Shown: positions 1 through 7,789, numbered from the stretch's first letter. The stretch is DNA of 16,163 nt from DAOMOP01 sp035444405 (GCA_035444405.1 DAOMOP010000082.1:1-16163), one strand, 5' to 3'. Numbers and translations: made by a program. Notes: generated by a model not told the origin, from the letters alone.

Positions 1-26
1 AACCCCGCAGCGCCAAAGAGCCGCGC

Positions 27-54
27 ATTATAAACACCAACACCACACTGTCAA
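27..54 (-). promoter_or_regulatory. Near-consensus sigma70 promoter reading leftward out of the window
   Basis: On the minus strand there is a perfect -35 (TTGACA, 49-54) and a perfect -10 (TATAAT, 27-32) separated by 16 bases. The bases after the -10 are GC-rich (GCGCGG), like the discriminator of stringently controlled stable-RNA promoters. No matching gene lies inside the window, so the target (rRNA, tRNA or a highly expressed protein gene) must lie left of position 1. The hexamers are seen directly; the type of target is inference. Confidence 0.72.
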
Positions 55-344
55 CAGCCTCCCGAGAGCGCCCTTGTAGAGCGTACAACCTTACCGAGAA
101 ACCGCCACTCCGCACCACGATGCAGGGAGCGGCCGGGTGCAATCAGGCCGTCGGGGTTGTAGCACTTGATTTGTCCGCGTTCCCCCTTTCGTGCGAGGTC
201 AATGCATGACGCGAAGGAGCGGTGCAGTCCACCGGCACCGGACTTGGCAAGACCACCGGCACCGGACTTGGCAAGACACGGCCGGGGCCACGAATGCAAG
301 CACGGGCTCATGACCCACCTGCCGCAATCAACCGGCGCTCCTTG
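55..344. other. Non-coding stretch without a recognisable gene
   Basis: This stretch lies between the outward promoter and the 3' end of the PilZ-like gene. Short open frames exist on both strands, but none has a clear ribosome binding site or a recognisable product, and the one on the minus strand runs through the promoter at 27-54. The only structure I see is a 24-base tandem duplication at 229-276. I could fold no tRNA, and I saw no T-tailed hairpin that would end the gene at 345. Confidence 0.5.
229..276. repeat. Two perfect tandem copies of a 24-bp unit
   Basis: The unit starts CCACCGGCACCGG and ends ACTTGGCAAGA. Copy one is 229-252 and copy two 253-276, identical and directly adjacent. 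A period of 24 is a multiple of three but the repeat is not in a supported gene. It could be a recent slippage duplication; two copies are too few for a CRISPR or a classical minisatellite. Confidence 0.85.
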
Positions 345-1886
345 CTACAGGACCTCGTAGGACCAGACTTCTGAAACATCACCGAGAGATTCGGCCGAAA
401 GCGGGCGAAGCTCATGCAGGATGCCGTCGGACGAAAGAAACAGCGGCGCACCGAATGCAAGGCAACCCGCCGGCACGACGATTCGAACCACGTCGGCGCT
501 GCGCAGTTCATCGCACACGAGTACATCCGCACGCGAACGCCCATCATCTGCGCGGCCGATCCGCGGGCGTATTGACAGGGTTTGGACGCCGAGCCGAACG
601 ATGTCGTGCTTCTCACGCCAGAGCCTGCGTACGACGCCGAGATGCCACACCCCTTCAGGGGCGGCACGCAGGGCAATGAGCTCACCGACTACAGGCTCGT
701 CGATCGACTCGGCCCGCGCAATCGCGCCGACGCCGCCACGGCTGACATCGGTGAAACGTGCGACGAAACCCTTGCCAGTCGCCCCTCGATCCGCCAGTAC
801 GAGACGCACCTCGTCAAGTCCGCGGACAGCAGTCAAATCACCATCGATCGGATGTCGGCGGTGCTGTCGGACAGGCAGTTCAGCCCGCCATTGGCGGATG
901 AGGTGCGCGACCCCCGCGGCTACGAGCCCGTCGTACTCCCCCAACCCCTGCAGCGCGGTCGGCACGACGGCACGGGCGAGTTCGTTCTCGAAGGATTTCA
1001 GGCGCGCCTCAGCTTGTTCGCAGCACAGGAAACACACTGCATTGCTTCCGCGTGGTACCCGCTGGGCGCGAACAGGGGGCATTCCGCCGTCGAGGTGCAC
1101 GGCGTACACGCTGTCGCCACCCGCGCTCGACGCGAGGCGCAAGTCGGCCAGGAGTATGTCCACGAGGGCGCCGACAATGGCAAACAGTTCGGGATTCAGC
1201 TGTTCATAGCCCGCGCTGAAGTGCGCGACGAGCCGAAGATATTCCCGAGCGACAGAATTGGGCGGAATCATCGCGGCCGAGGCCGTGCTCTCCTGGAACA
1301 CCCGGTCGACTACAGCCTCGGATCGCCGCACCGCATCGTTTGCCCACTGCCACAATTGCGCGTGCGCGGGTCCCAGTGCGAAGCGCTCCCAGCGGATTCG
1401 CTCTACAGCCACCCGTATCAGGTGAAAATCGACTTCATCAGGGCGGAAATCGGCCGAGTCCTGACCCGGAAGAGCAGCTGCGCACGACTGGTATGCATCG
1501 AGCAGCGCGCCAAAGGCGTCGCGAAGCAGCGGCACGGTCGGAGCGGTCCGTCGCAAGGCCGGACGCGACCGATCCGCACCTCGAGCCGCGTGAGCGGCGA
1601 CGACTGCGAGGGCCTCGTCCCGAAACTCGGCAAGCAGCTTCAAGCGCATCGGCAGCCGTAGCGACCCGGTCCGCTCGAGACCGCGAACGCCCGCAATGAT
1701 CGACTCCAGCGCCAGTGCTGCCTCCACGCAACCCACGTCGGCCCGACCGACGTCCTTCCGACCGTCAGACGCCGCCGAGCGGTGGCCGCCGTCGGTACGC
1801 TCCCGCGCGCCGACGGCCGGCGCCTCCCCGCCCTGTCGCTCACCGTTTGGCGTCGGCTCCCGGCTCCCACCCATGGACTTACTCAT
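345..1886 (-). CDS. Hypothetical protein with PilZ-type cyclic-di-GMP motifs
   Basis: This encodes a 513-residue protein whose specific function I do not recognise. Both sequence signatures of c-di-GMP-binding PilZ domains are present in the right order: RxxxR at R340-R344 and DxSxxG at D380-G385 (DVSRGG). They are followed by a beta-rich stretch (VGELIALRA...LGVVRRL...VRLGVQTLS) as in a PilZ barrel. The N-terminal 50 residues are polar and look disordered; residues about 55-330 look helical and contain a CFLCC cysteine cluster near 285. There is no signal peptide or membrane segment, so it is probably cytoplasmic. The start at 1886 is chosen because GGGGGAG lies 5 bases upstream; the open frame runs on to 2504 but that part lies antisense to thyA. 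It is divergent from thyA. Codon bias is looser than in neighbouring core genes. Binding of c-di-GMP is inferred from motifs only. Confidence 0.72.
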   Translation of the reverse strand: MSKSMGGSREPTPNGERQGGEAPAVGARERTDGGHRSAASDGRKDVGRADVGCVEAALALESIIAGVRGLERTGSLRLPMRLKLLAEFRDEALAVVAAHAARGADRSRPALRRTAPTVPLLRDAFGALLDAYQSCAAALPGQDSADFRPDEVDFHLIRVAVERIRWERFALGPAHAQLWQWANDAVRRSEAVVDRVFQESTASAAMIPPNSVAREYLRLVAHFSAGYEQLNPELFAIVGALVDILLADLRLASSAGGDSVYAVHLDGGMPPVRAQRVPRGSNAVCFLCCEQAEARLKSFENELARAVVPTALQGLGEYDGLVAAGVAHLIRQWRAELPVRQHRRHPIDGDLTAVRGLDEVRLVLADRGATGKGFVARFTDVSRGGVGAIARAESIDEPVVGELIALRAAPEGVWHLGVVRRLWREKHDIVRLGVQTLSIRPRIGRADDGRSRADVLVCDELRSADVVRIVVPAGCLAFGAPLFLSSDGILHELRPLSAESLGDVSEVWSYEVL

Positions 1887-1993
1887 TACGACTCCCCCAC
1901 GCAAGCCGCACACGGTCTCCGCACCGATCCCGAAAGAGTAACACAATGTCCTTGGGGCACTGTCCGCCCACGCACCCGGCAAGACATGAAGCT

Positions 1994-2022
1994 TAGGTTC
2001 GCCACAAGGTCGGATGTAGAAT
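1994..2022 (+). promoter_or_regulatory. Weak candidate thyA promoter
   Basis: TAGAAT at 2017-2022 matches 5 of 6 bases of a -10 element and lies 30 bases before the thyA start. The region 17 bases upstream (TAGGTT) is a poor -35. The 165-bp gap between the divergent 345-1886 gene and thyA must hold promoters for both; I could not find a convincing one for the leftward gene. Confidence 0.25.
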
Positions 2023-2051
2023 CGCGGGGTAATGCTCGACAAGACCTCGAA

Positions 2052-2846
2052 ATGAAACAGTACCTGGAACTGATGCAGCACGTGCTCGACAAGGGCCACC
2101 GCAAGACCGATCGCACCGGCACGGGCACGCTGTCGGTGTTCGGCTGGCAGATGCGCTTCGATCTCGGCGACGGGTTCCCGCTGCTGACCACGAAGAAGCT
2201 CCACACCCGCTCGATCATTCACGAGCTGCTGTGGTTTTTGCACGGAGATACGAACGTTCGCTATCTGCGCGAACACGGCGTATCGATCTGGGACGAATGG
2301 GCCGATGCGAACGGCGACCTGGGCCCCGTCTACGGCAAGCAATGGCGCCGTTGGCAGGCAGCCGACGGAAGAACGATCGACCAGATTGCCCAGCTCATCG
2401 ACGGCCTGCGGCGCAATCCGGACTCGCGCCGCCATGTCGTGTCGGCCTGGAATCCAGGCGAAATCGACGGCATGGCGCTGCCCCCATGTCACCTGCTGTT
2501 TCAATTCTACGTCGCAGATCGAAGGCTTTCGTGCCAGCTCTACCAGCGCAGCGCGGACATCTTTCTCGGCGTGCCGTTCAACATCGCGTCATACGCACTG
2601 CTGACCTTGATGGTCGCGCAGGTATGCGGTTACGAGGCAGGCGATTTCGTGTGGACAGGCGGTGACTGCCACCTCTATCTCAATCATGTCGATCAGGCCC
2701 GAGAGCAACTGACGCGGACACCCCGCCCATTGCCGAGCATGACGCTGAACCCGGACGTAAAGGACATCTTCGGCTTTCGGTTCGAGGATTTCACGCTCGC
2801 GGGCTATGATCCCCACCCCCACATCAAGGCACCGGTAGCGGTATGA
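2052..2846 (+). CDS. thyA: Thymidylate synthase
   Basis: ThyA methylates dUMP to dTMP using 5,10-methylene-tetrahydrofolate, leaving dihydrofolate, in the cytoplasm as a homodimer. The 264-residue length and start (MKQYLELMQ) equal those of E. coli ThyA. Landmarks are DRTGTGTLS near the N terminus, the RSIIHELLWFL and DEWADANGDLGPVYGKQWR blocks, the nucleophile Cys146 in PPCH, QLYQRSADIFLGVPFNIASYA for dUMP binding, and the C-terminal GYDPHPHIKAPVAV. The frame is open upstream to 1782, but family alignment supports 2052; the ribosome binding site there is weak. Its last four bases (ATGA) overlap the folA start, so product and recycling enzyme are made together. Identification is secure. Confidence 0.97.
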   Translation: MKQYLELMQHVLDKGHRKTDRTGTGTLSVFGWQMRFDLGDGFPLLTTKKLHTRSIIHELLWFLHGDTNVRYLREHGVSIWDEWADANGDLGPVYGKQWRRWQAADGRTIDQIAQLIDGLRRNPDSRRHVVSAWNPGEIDGMALPPCHLLFQFYVADRRLSCQLYQRSADIFLGVPFNIASYALLTLMVAQVCGYEAGDFVWTGGDCHLYLNHVDQAREQLTRTPRPLPSMTLNPDVKDIFGFRFEDFTLAGYDPHPHIKAPVAV

Positions 2847-3343
2847 ACGAAAAGCCCGAACTCGTCATGATCGCCGCCGTCGCGCGCAATGGCGTCATCG
2901 GCCGCGACAACGGCCTGCCCTGGCGTCTGAAGGCAGACCTGGCCCATTTCAAGGCGGTCACCAGCGGCCATCCGATCGTGATGGGCCGCAAGACCTGGGA
3001 GTCTCTCGGACGGCCGCTGCCGGGGCGACGCAATCTGGTCGTGACCCGCAACGCCGCTTATGCGGCCCCTGGCGCCGAGGTCTTCGCGAGCCCGGACGAA
3101 GCCATCCGGGCGGCCGCAACGGCCGAAAAGGTGTTCGTGATCGGCGGCGCTCAGCTGTACGCGCAACTGCTGGACCAGGCCGACCGTCTGTTGCTGACCG
3201 AGGTATGGGCAGACGTCGACGGCGACGCGCGCCTGCCCACCATCGACCAGCGGCTGTTCGAGGAGGTGCGCCGCGAACCGCACAGCGCCGACGCCGACAA
3301 CGAGTTCGACTACGACTTCGTCGAATACGCGCGACGATCCTGA
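2843..3343 (+). CDS. folA: Dihydrofolate reductase
   Basis: FolA reduces dihydrofolate to tetrahydrofolate with NADPH, restoring the cofactor oxidised by ThyA. It is 166 residues, usual for the chromosomal bacterial enzyme (E. coli 159). Visible motifs are GVIGRDNGLPW with Trp27, the acidic active-site residue Asp32 in LKADLAHFK, the NADPH-binding stretch VMGRKTWESLGRPLPGRRN, and VFVIGGAQLYAQ containing the conserved Gly-Gly. The start ATG overlaps the thyA stop (ATGA at 2843-2846), which implies translational coupling. It is the last gene of the unit and is followed directly by a perfect palindrome. It is the trimethoprim target in this family; nothing in the sequence suggests a plasmid-type resistant form. 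Confidence 0.97.
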   Translation: MNEKPELVMIAAVARNGVIGRDNGLPWRLKADLAHFKAVTSGHPIVMGRKTWESLGRPLPGRRNLVVTRNAAYAAPGAEVFASPDEAIRAAATAEKVFVIGGAQLYAQLLDQADRLLLTEVWADVDGDARLPTIDQRLFEEVRREPHSADADNEFDYDFVEYARRS

Positions 3344-3345
3344 GC

Positions 3346-3369
3346 GCACGGCGTGCGCGCACGCCGTGC
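3346..3369. terminator. Perfect 24-base palindrome between convergent folA and decarboxylase genes
   Basis: The palindrome begins two bases after the folA stop and ends ten bases before the stop of the opposing gene. Each arm reads GCACGGCGTGC/GCACGCCGTGC, so both transcripts can form the same 10-bp hairpin with a GCGC loop. There is no T tract on either side, so it is not a classical intrinsic terminator. It may act as a shared transcript end or RNA-stabilising hairpin. Confidence 0.45.
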
Positions 3370-3379
3370 CGGCAGACCG

Positions 3380-5626
3380 CTAGGCGACGCAGTCGACGTG
3401 GTAGCCGATGTGGCCGTCGCTTTCCTCGCGCACCAGTCCGTGGATGTCGGTCTCGAAACCCGGAAAACGCGCGTTGAAGTCTCGCGCGAACTTCAGATAG
3501 CGCACGATCGTGGCGTTGAAGCGCTCTCCCGGGATCAGCAGCGGAATACCCGGCGGATAAGGCGTGAGGAGCATCGCGGTGACACGGCCTTCCAGCGCAT
3601 CGATCGGCACGCGCTCGATCTCGCGATGGGCCATCTTCGCGAAGGCGTCCGTCGGCTTCATCGCCGGCACCATGTCCGACAGGTACATCTCGGTCGTCAG
3701 CCGCGCGACGTCGTGAGTCTTGTAGAAGGAATGAATCTGGGCGCACAGGTCCTTCAGGCCGACCTTCTCGTAGCGCGGGTACTTGGCGATGAACTCCGGC
3801 ATCACGCGCCATAGCGGCTGATTGCGGTCGTAATCGTCCTTGAACTGCTGCAGCTCGGTCACCAGCGTGTTCCAGCGCCCCTTGGTGATGCCGATCGTAA
3901 ACATGATGAAGAACGAGTACAGCCCGGTCTTCTCGACGATGATGCCGTGCTCGGCGAGATAGCGGGTGAGGATGCCGGCCGGGATGCCCCAGTCGGCGAA
4001 GTCACCGTCGACATCGAGCCCCGGCGTGATCACGGTGGCCTTGATCGGATCGAGCATGTTGAAGCCTTCGGCGAGGTTGCCGAAGCCATGCCAGCGCTCA
4101 CCGGCCCGGAGTATCCAGTCCTCGCGCTCGCCGATGCCCTCCTCGGGCAGATATTCCGGCCCCCACACCTTGAACCACCAGTCGGCGCTGCCGAACTCGG
4201 CCTCGACCTTGCGCATCGCACGCCGGAATTCGACCGCCTCGGACAGCGACTCCTCGACGAGCGCGGGCCCGCCCGGCGGCTCCATCATCGCCGCCGCGAC
4301 GTCGCACGACGCGATGATCGCGTACTGCGGCGACGTGGACGTATGCATCAGATAGGCCTCGTTGAAGATGTCGCGGTCGAGCTTGCGCGTGAGCGAGTCC
4401 TGCACCAGGATCTGCGACGCCTGCGACAGGCCGGCAAGCAGCTTGTGGGTCGACTGCGTCGAAAACATCATCGACTCCTTGCAGCGCGGACGGTCGGCGC
4501 CGATGGCATGGTAGTCGCCATAGAAGTCGTGGAAGGCGGCATGCGGCAGCCAGGCCTCGTCGAAATGCAGCGTATCGATGCGCCCGTCGAGCATGTCCTT
4601 GATCGTCTCGACGTTATAGACGACGCCATCGTAGGTCGACTGCGTGATCGTCAGGATGCGCGGCTTCCGGTCCTTGACCTCGCGCGCGAACGGATTCGCG
4701 TCGATCTTGCGCTGGATCGCCTCCATCGAGAACTCGGCCAGCGGAATCGGCCCGATGATGCCGTAGTGGTTGCGCGTCGGCGTCAGGAATACCGGCACCG
4801 CCCCGGTCATGATGATGGAGTGGAGAATGGACTTGTGGCAGTTGCGGTCGACGACGACGATGTCGCCCGGTGCGACGGTCGTGTGCCACACCATCTTGTT
4901 CGATGTCGAGGTGCCGTTGGTGACGAAGTACAGATGGTCGCAATTGAAGATGCGCGCCGCGTTGCGTTCGCTCGCCGCGACCGGTCCAGTGTGATCGAGC
5001 AACTGGCCGAGCTCGTCGACGGCATTGCATACGTCGGCACGCAGCATGTTCTCGCCGAAGAACTGGTGGAACATCTGCCCGACCGGGCTCTTCAGAAACG
5101 CGACGCCACCCGAGTGACCCGGGCAATGCCACGAGTACGAGCCGTCCGCGGCGTAATGGGTCAGCGCACGGAAGAAGGGCGGCGCCAGCGTGTCGAGGTA
5201 GTTCTTGGCCTCACGCACGATATAGCGGGCGACGAACTCGGGCGTATCCTCGAACATGTGGATGAAGCCGTGCATCTCGCGCAGCACGTCGTTCGGGATG
5301 TGGCGGCTGGTGCGCGTCTCACCGTACAGGAAGATCGGGATGTCGGCGTTGCGAAAGCGGATCTCCTGCACGAAGGCGCGCAAGTCGGCGATCGCCTTCT
5401 CGGTCGCGGCTTCGGACGAGAACTCCTCGTCGTCGATCGACAGGATGAAGCCCGACCCACGGCTTTGCTGCTGCGCGAACGAGGCGAGATCTCCGTAGCT
5501 GGTCACACCCAGCACCTCGATGCCTTCATCCTCGATCGCCTTTGCGAGCGCGCGGATGCCCAGCCCCGACGTGTTCTCCGAACGGAAGTCCTCGTCGATG
5601 ATGATGATCGGAAAGTGGAAGCGCAT
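3380..5626 (-). CDS. Orn/Lys/Arg decarboxylase (PLP-dependent, fold type I)
   Basis: This 748-residue enzyme removes the alpha-carboxyl group of a basic amino acid, giving a polyamine precursor (agmatine, cadaverine or putrescine). Residues 1 to about 130 form the response-regulator-like wing domain (FPIIIIDEDFRSEN...). The PLP core begins near 147 (LAPPFFRALTHYA) and has SYSWHCPGHSGG, Asp356 in HFDEAW, and the Schiff-base Lys395 in STHKLL. The C-terminal domain follows from about 600. Length and architecture match the proteobacterial inducible and biosynthetic forms (E. coli AdiA, LdcI, SpeC; Pseudomonas LdcA), and motifs alone do not settle the substrate. The start at 5626 is chosen because GGAG lies 6 bases after a clear spacing; an in-frame ATG at 5641 has none. 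A terminator upstream (5701-5725) suggests transcription separate from dcd. Confidence 0.93.
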   Translation of the reverse strand: MRFHFPIIIIDEDFRSENTSGLGIRALAKAIEDEGIEVLGVTSYGDLASFAQQQSRGSGFILSIDDEEFSSEAATEKAIADLRAFVQEIRFRNADIPIFLYGETRTSRHIPNDVLREMHGFIHMFEDTPEFVARYIVREAKNYLDTLAPPFFRALTHYAADGSYSWHCPGHSGGVAFLKSPVGQMFHQFFGENMLRADVCNAVDELGQLLDHTGPVAASERNAARIFNCDHLYFVTNGTSTSNKMVWHTTVAPGDIVVVDRNCHKSILHSIIMTGAVPVFLTPTRNHYGIIGPIPLAEFSMEAIQRKIDANPFAREVKDRKPRILTITQSTYDGVVYNVETIKDMLDGRIDTLHFDEAWLPHAAFHDFYGDYHAIGADRPRCKESMMFSTQSTHKLLAGLSQASQILVQDSLTRKLDRDIFNEAYLMHTSTSPQYAIIASCDVAAAMMEPPGGPALVEESLSEAVEFRRAMRKVEAEFGSADWWFKVWGPEYLPEEGIGEREDWILRAGERWHGFGNLAEGFNMLDPIKATVITPGLDVDGDFADWGIPAGILTRYLAEHGIIVEKTGLYSFFIMFTIGITKGRWNTLVTELQQFKDDYDRNQPLWRVMPEFIAKYPRYEKVGLKDLCAQIHSFYKTHDVARLTTEMYLSDMVPAMKPTDAFAKMAHREIERVPIDALEGRVTAMLLTPYPPGIPLLIPGERFNATIVRYLKFARDFNARFPGFETDIHGLVREESDGHIGYHVDCVA

Positions 5627-5700
5627 CCTCGTCTCCAGCATGAGCCCAACGAACTCGTGGGTGCAAGACCCGAAACCCGGCCCTCGGAAACAGGCCAGAA

Positions 5701-5725
5701 AGTACAAAAGGGCCGCAGCCGGCCC
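5701..5725 (-). terminator. Intrinsic terminator after dcd
   Basis: On the minus strand GGGCCG-GCTG-CGGCCC forms a perfect 6-bp GC stem with a four-base loop (5710-5725), followed at once by TTTTGTACTTT. It lies about 35 bases after the dcd stop and about 75 bases before the decarboxylase start on the same strand, so it should separate these two units. Confidence 0.75.
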
Positions 5726-5760
5726 CGATTCAGATCAATCCAGCGCGAGCTGGGGCAGCC

Positions 5761-6327
5761 TCAGATCTTGGGCAGTGTGACACCTTGCTGACCCTGATAC
5801 TTCCCGCCGCGGTCGCGGTAGGACGTCTCGCAGATCTCGTCCGACTCGAAGAACAACATCTGTGCGATGCCCTCGTTCGCGTAGATCTTGGCCGGCAGCG
5901 GCGTCGTGTTCGAGAATTCCAGCGTCACGTGCCCCTCCCACTCCGGTTCGAGTGGCGTCACGTTGACGATGATGCCGCAACGCGCGTAAGTGCTCTTTCC
6001 GAGACAGACGGTCAGCACCGACCGGGGAATGCGGAAGTACTCGACGGTGCGGGCGAGCGCGAACGAATTGGGCGGGATGATGCAGACATCGCCGACGAAA
6101 TCGACGAAGTTGCGCGCGTCGAAGTCCTTCGGATCGACGATCGTCGAGTTGATGTTCGTGAAGATCTTGAATTCGTTGGCGCAACGCACGTCGTAGCCGT
6201 AGCTCGAGGTGCCGAACGACACGATCTTGCCATCGTGATTGTGCCGCACCAGTTCGGGGGCGAACGGGCGGATCATCCCCTCCTGCTCCGCCATGCGGCG
6301 AATCCACTTGTCAGACTTGATGGACAT
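5761..6327 (-). CDS. dcd: dCTP deaminase
   Basis: Dcd deaminates dCTP to dUTP, which dUTPase turns into dUMP, the substrate of ThyA; in most Gram-negative bacteria this is the main source of dTTP. The 188-residue protein starts MSIKSDKWIRRM and matches the usual length (E. coli 193). Motifs are SFGTSSYGYDVRCANEF, KIFTNINSTIVDP, CIIPPNSFALART, the nucleotide-binding block CLGKSTYARCGIIVNVTP, and the catalytic Glu137 in TLEFSN. The sequence is much closer to the Burkholderia-type Dcd, as I recall it, than to E. coli. A possible ribosome binding site AGGAAA lies about 10 bases upstream. It reads in the same direction as apbC with a gap of 211 bases, and ends at a clear terminator. Confidence 0.96.
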   Translation of the reverse strand: MSIKSDKWIRRMAEQEGMIRPFAPELVRHNHDGKIVSFGTSSYGYDVRCANEFKIFTNINSTIVDPKDFDARNFVDFVGDVCIIPPNSFALARTVEYFRIPRSVLTVCLGKSTYARCGIIVNVTPLEPEWEGHVTLEFSNTTPLPAKIYANEGIAQMLFFESDEICETSYRDRGGKYQGQQGVTLPKI

Positions 6328-6485
6328 CGGGCGTGATTTTCCTGTTCGACCTGCCGGCGCCAGTCCGGCTGAAAAAATCGCGCTAGTTTAGGCCAAGCAA
6401 GGCCGAACCGAAAGAGTCGCCGCTGCGCCCCCACCGGAGCGATTGCACCTTCGACCGCGCGCGGATCCGCACGAGCAAGAGCCGG

Positions 6486-6525
6486 GGCGGACCGCCGCGC
6501 CGGGTGCGCGCACCGGTCCACCGCC
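6486..6525 (-). terminator. GC-rich dyad between apbC and dcd
   Basis: The 211-base gap downstream of apbC contains an interrupted dyad in which GGCGG and ACCG near 6486-6494 pair with CGGT and CCGCC near 6514-6525. It encloses a separate perfect palindrome, GGTGCGCGCACC, at 6503-6514. No T run follows on the minus strand. It could end or stabilise the apbC transcript. The rest of the gap presumably holds the dcd promoter, for which I see only weak hexamers. Confidence 0.3.
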
Positions 6526-6538
6526 GGGCCCGGGCCAC

Positions 6539-7630
6539 TCAGGTGTTCTGGATCACGATATTGGGGAACTTGTGCGTCATGTCCTTGGCCCGCTCGGCGA
6601 CGCGCACCGCGACCTTGCGAGCGATCTCCTTGTAGATCGCGGCGATCCGGCCGTCGGGGTCGGCAATCACGGTCGGCATGCCGTTGTCGGCTTCGAGCCG
6701 GATCTGCAGATCGAGCGGCAGCGCGCCGAGGAAGGGCACGCCGTAGTCGGCGCACAGTTTCTCGCCACCGCCGGCGCCGAAGATCGGTTCCTCGTGGCCA
6801 CAATTCGAACAGATGTGGACGCTCATGTTCTCGACGATGCCGACGATCGGCACCCCGACCTTCTCGAACATCTTGAGCCCCTTGCGTGCGTCGAGCAGCG
6901 CGATGTCCTGCGGTGTGGTGACGATCACCGCACCGGTCACCGGCACGCTCTGCGACAGCGTCAGCTGGATGTCGCCGGTGCCCGGCGGCATGTCGATGAT
7001 CAGGTAGTCGAGATCCTTCCAGTGCGTCTCCTTCAGCAACTGATTCAACGCCTGGGTGGCCATCGGTCCGCGCCACACCATCGGCGTCTCGACATCGACC
7101 AGAAAGCCGATCGACATCGCCTGCAGCCCATGGGCCTCGAGCGGCTCCATGGTCTTGCCGTCGAGCGACTGCGGTCGCTGCTCGGCGATGCCGAGCATCT
7201 GCGGTTGCGACGGTCCGTAGATGTCGGCATCGAGCACACCGACGCATGCGCCTTCGGCCGCCAGGGCCAGCGCGAGATTGACGGCTGTCGTGCTTTTGCC
7301 CACGCCCCCCTTGCCGGAGGCCACCGCGATGATGTTCTTGACGCCAGGCAGCAGTTTCACGCCTTGCTGCACCGCGTGAGCGACGATATTCGTTCTGATC
7401 TCGATGTCGAGCTTCGTGAGACCGTCGACGCGCGACAGCGCATTGCCCAGCAGTTCACGAATGTGCGCGAGCTGGCTCCTTGCGGGGTAGCCGAGCTCGA
7501 CCGTGAAGCGGACCTCGCCACCCGACACGGCGAGATTCTTGATACAGCGCGAGGACACGAAATCCTTGCCGGTATTCGGGTCAACAACGGTCTTGAGCGT
7601 CTCTGTAATCGATTCCGGGGTCAAACTCAT
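6539..7630 (-). CDS. apbC: Mrp/ApbC family iron-sulfur cluster carrier ATPase
   Basis: ApbC (Mrp) binds and transfers Fe-S clusters to apoproteins and is a P-loop ATPase acting in the cytoplasm as a dimer. The protein has 363 residues. Residues about 5-80 are the N-terminal MIP18/DUF59-like domain. The deviant Walker A GKGGVGKS lies at 106-113 with Lys107 and Lys112. Then come DADIYGPSQPQMLG, VWRGPM, DYLIIDMPPGTGDIQ (Walker B region) and TTPQDIALLDARKG. The cluster-binding pair Cys274-X2-Cys277 (CSNC) is intact. Start 7630 has AGG five bases upstream. It is divergent from the lipoprotein/metG side; linkage of metG and apbC is common in proteobacteria. The alternative name is mrp. Confidence 0.95.
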   Translation of the reverse strand: MSLTPESITETLKTVVDPNTGKDFVSSRCIKNLAVSGGEVRFTVELGYPARSQLAHIRELLGNALSRVDGLTKLDIEIRTNIVAHAVQQGVKLLPGVKNIIAVASGKGGVGKSTTAVNLALALAAEGACVGVLDADIYGPSQPQMLGIAEQRPQSLDGKTMEPLEAHGLQAMSIGFLVDVETPMVWRGPMATQALNQLLKETHWKDLDYLIIDMPPGTGDIQLTLSQSVPVTGAVIVTTPQDIALLDARKGLKMFEKVGVPIVGIVENMSVHICSNCGHEEPIFGAGGGEKLCADYGVPFLGALPLDLQIRLEADNGMPTVIADPDGRIAAIYKEIARKVAVRVAERAKDMTHKFPNIVIQNT

Positions 7631-7691
7631 GGCAACCTATCCTCGGCAGTAACTCGGCAATTGCGCCCCGACTGGGGTCTTGGAACTTCCA

Positions 7692-7697
7692 ATCATA
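7692..7697 (-). promoter_or_regulatory. Candidate -10 element for apbC
   Basis: TATGAT on the minus strand matches 5 of 6 consensus bases and would give a leader of about 55 bases to the apbC start. The -35 position (ATGAGT at 17 bases) is weak. The 205-bp gap between apbC and the lipoprotein gene is divergent and must hold both promoters. Confidence 0.3.
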
Positions 7698-7783
7698 CCG
7701 AACCTGTCCGGCACACTCATCCATTGCTTCAGCAGGGTCATCGACGAGCCGTGCGGGGAGCATCGTCGAATCTGAACCCGCGA

Positions 7784-7789
7784 TAAAAT
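7784..7789 (+). promoter_or_regulatory. Candidate -10 element for the OmpA-family lipoprotein gene
   Basis: TAAAAT matches 5 of 6 consensus bases and lies 46 bases before the GTG start at 7836. No good -35 is visible at 16 to 18 bases, so an activator or another sigma factor may be needed, or the match may be chance. Confidence 0.28.

Noticed and set aside
229..276. The paired 24-base units as a CRISPR remnant
   Set aside because: The copies are directly adjacent with no spacer, and there are only two.
51..311. An 86-codon minus-strand frame in the left non-coding region
   Set aside because: It runs into the -35 of the outward promoter, has an eight-residue repeat created by the 24-bp duplication, and shows no family similarity or ribosome binding site.
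1887..2504. N-terminal extension of the PilZ-like protein to a start at 2504
   Set aside because: The extension is antisense to the conserved thyA coding sequence, and a good ribosome binding site precedes the internal ATG at 1886.
3947..5791. A 614-codon open frame on the plus strand antisense to the decarboxylase gene
   Set aside because: Its translation is Arg/Asp/Val-rich with no recognisable domain. Long antisense frames are expected opposite a high-GC3 gene, and the opposite strand carries a clear decarboxylase.
6443..7786. A 447-codon plus-strand frame opposite apbC
   Set aside because: No domain and no ribosome binding site; it is explained as the antisense shadow of apbC.
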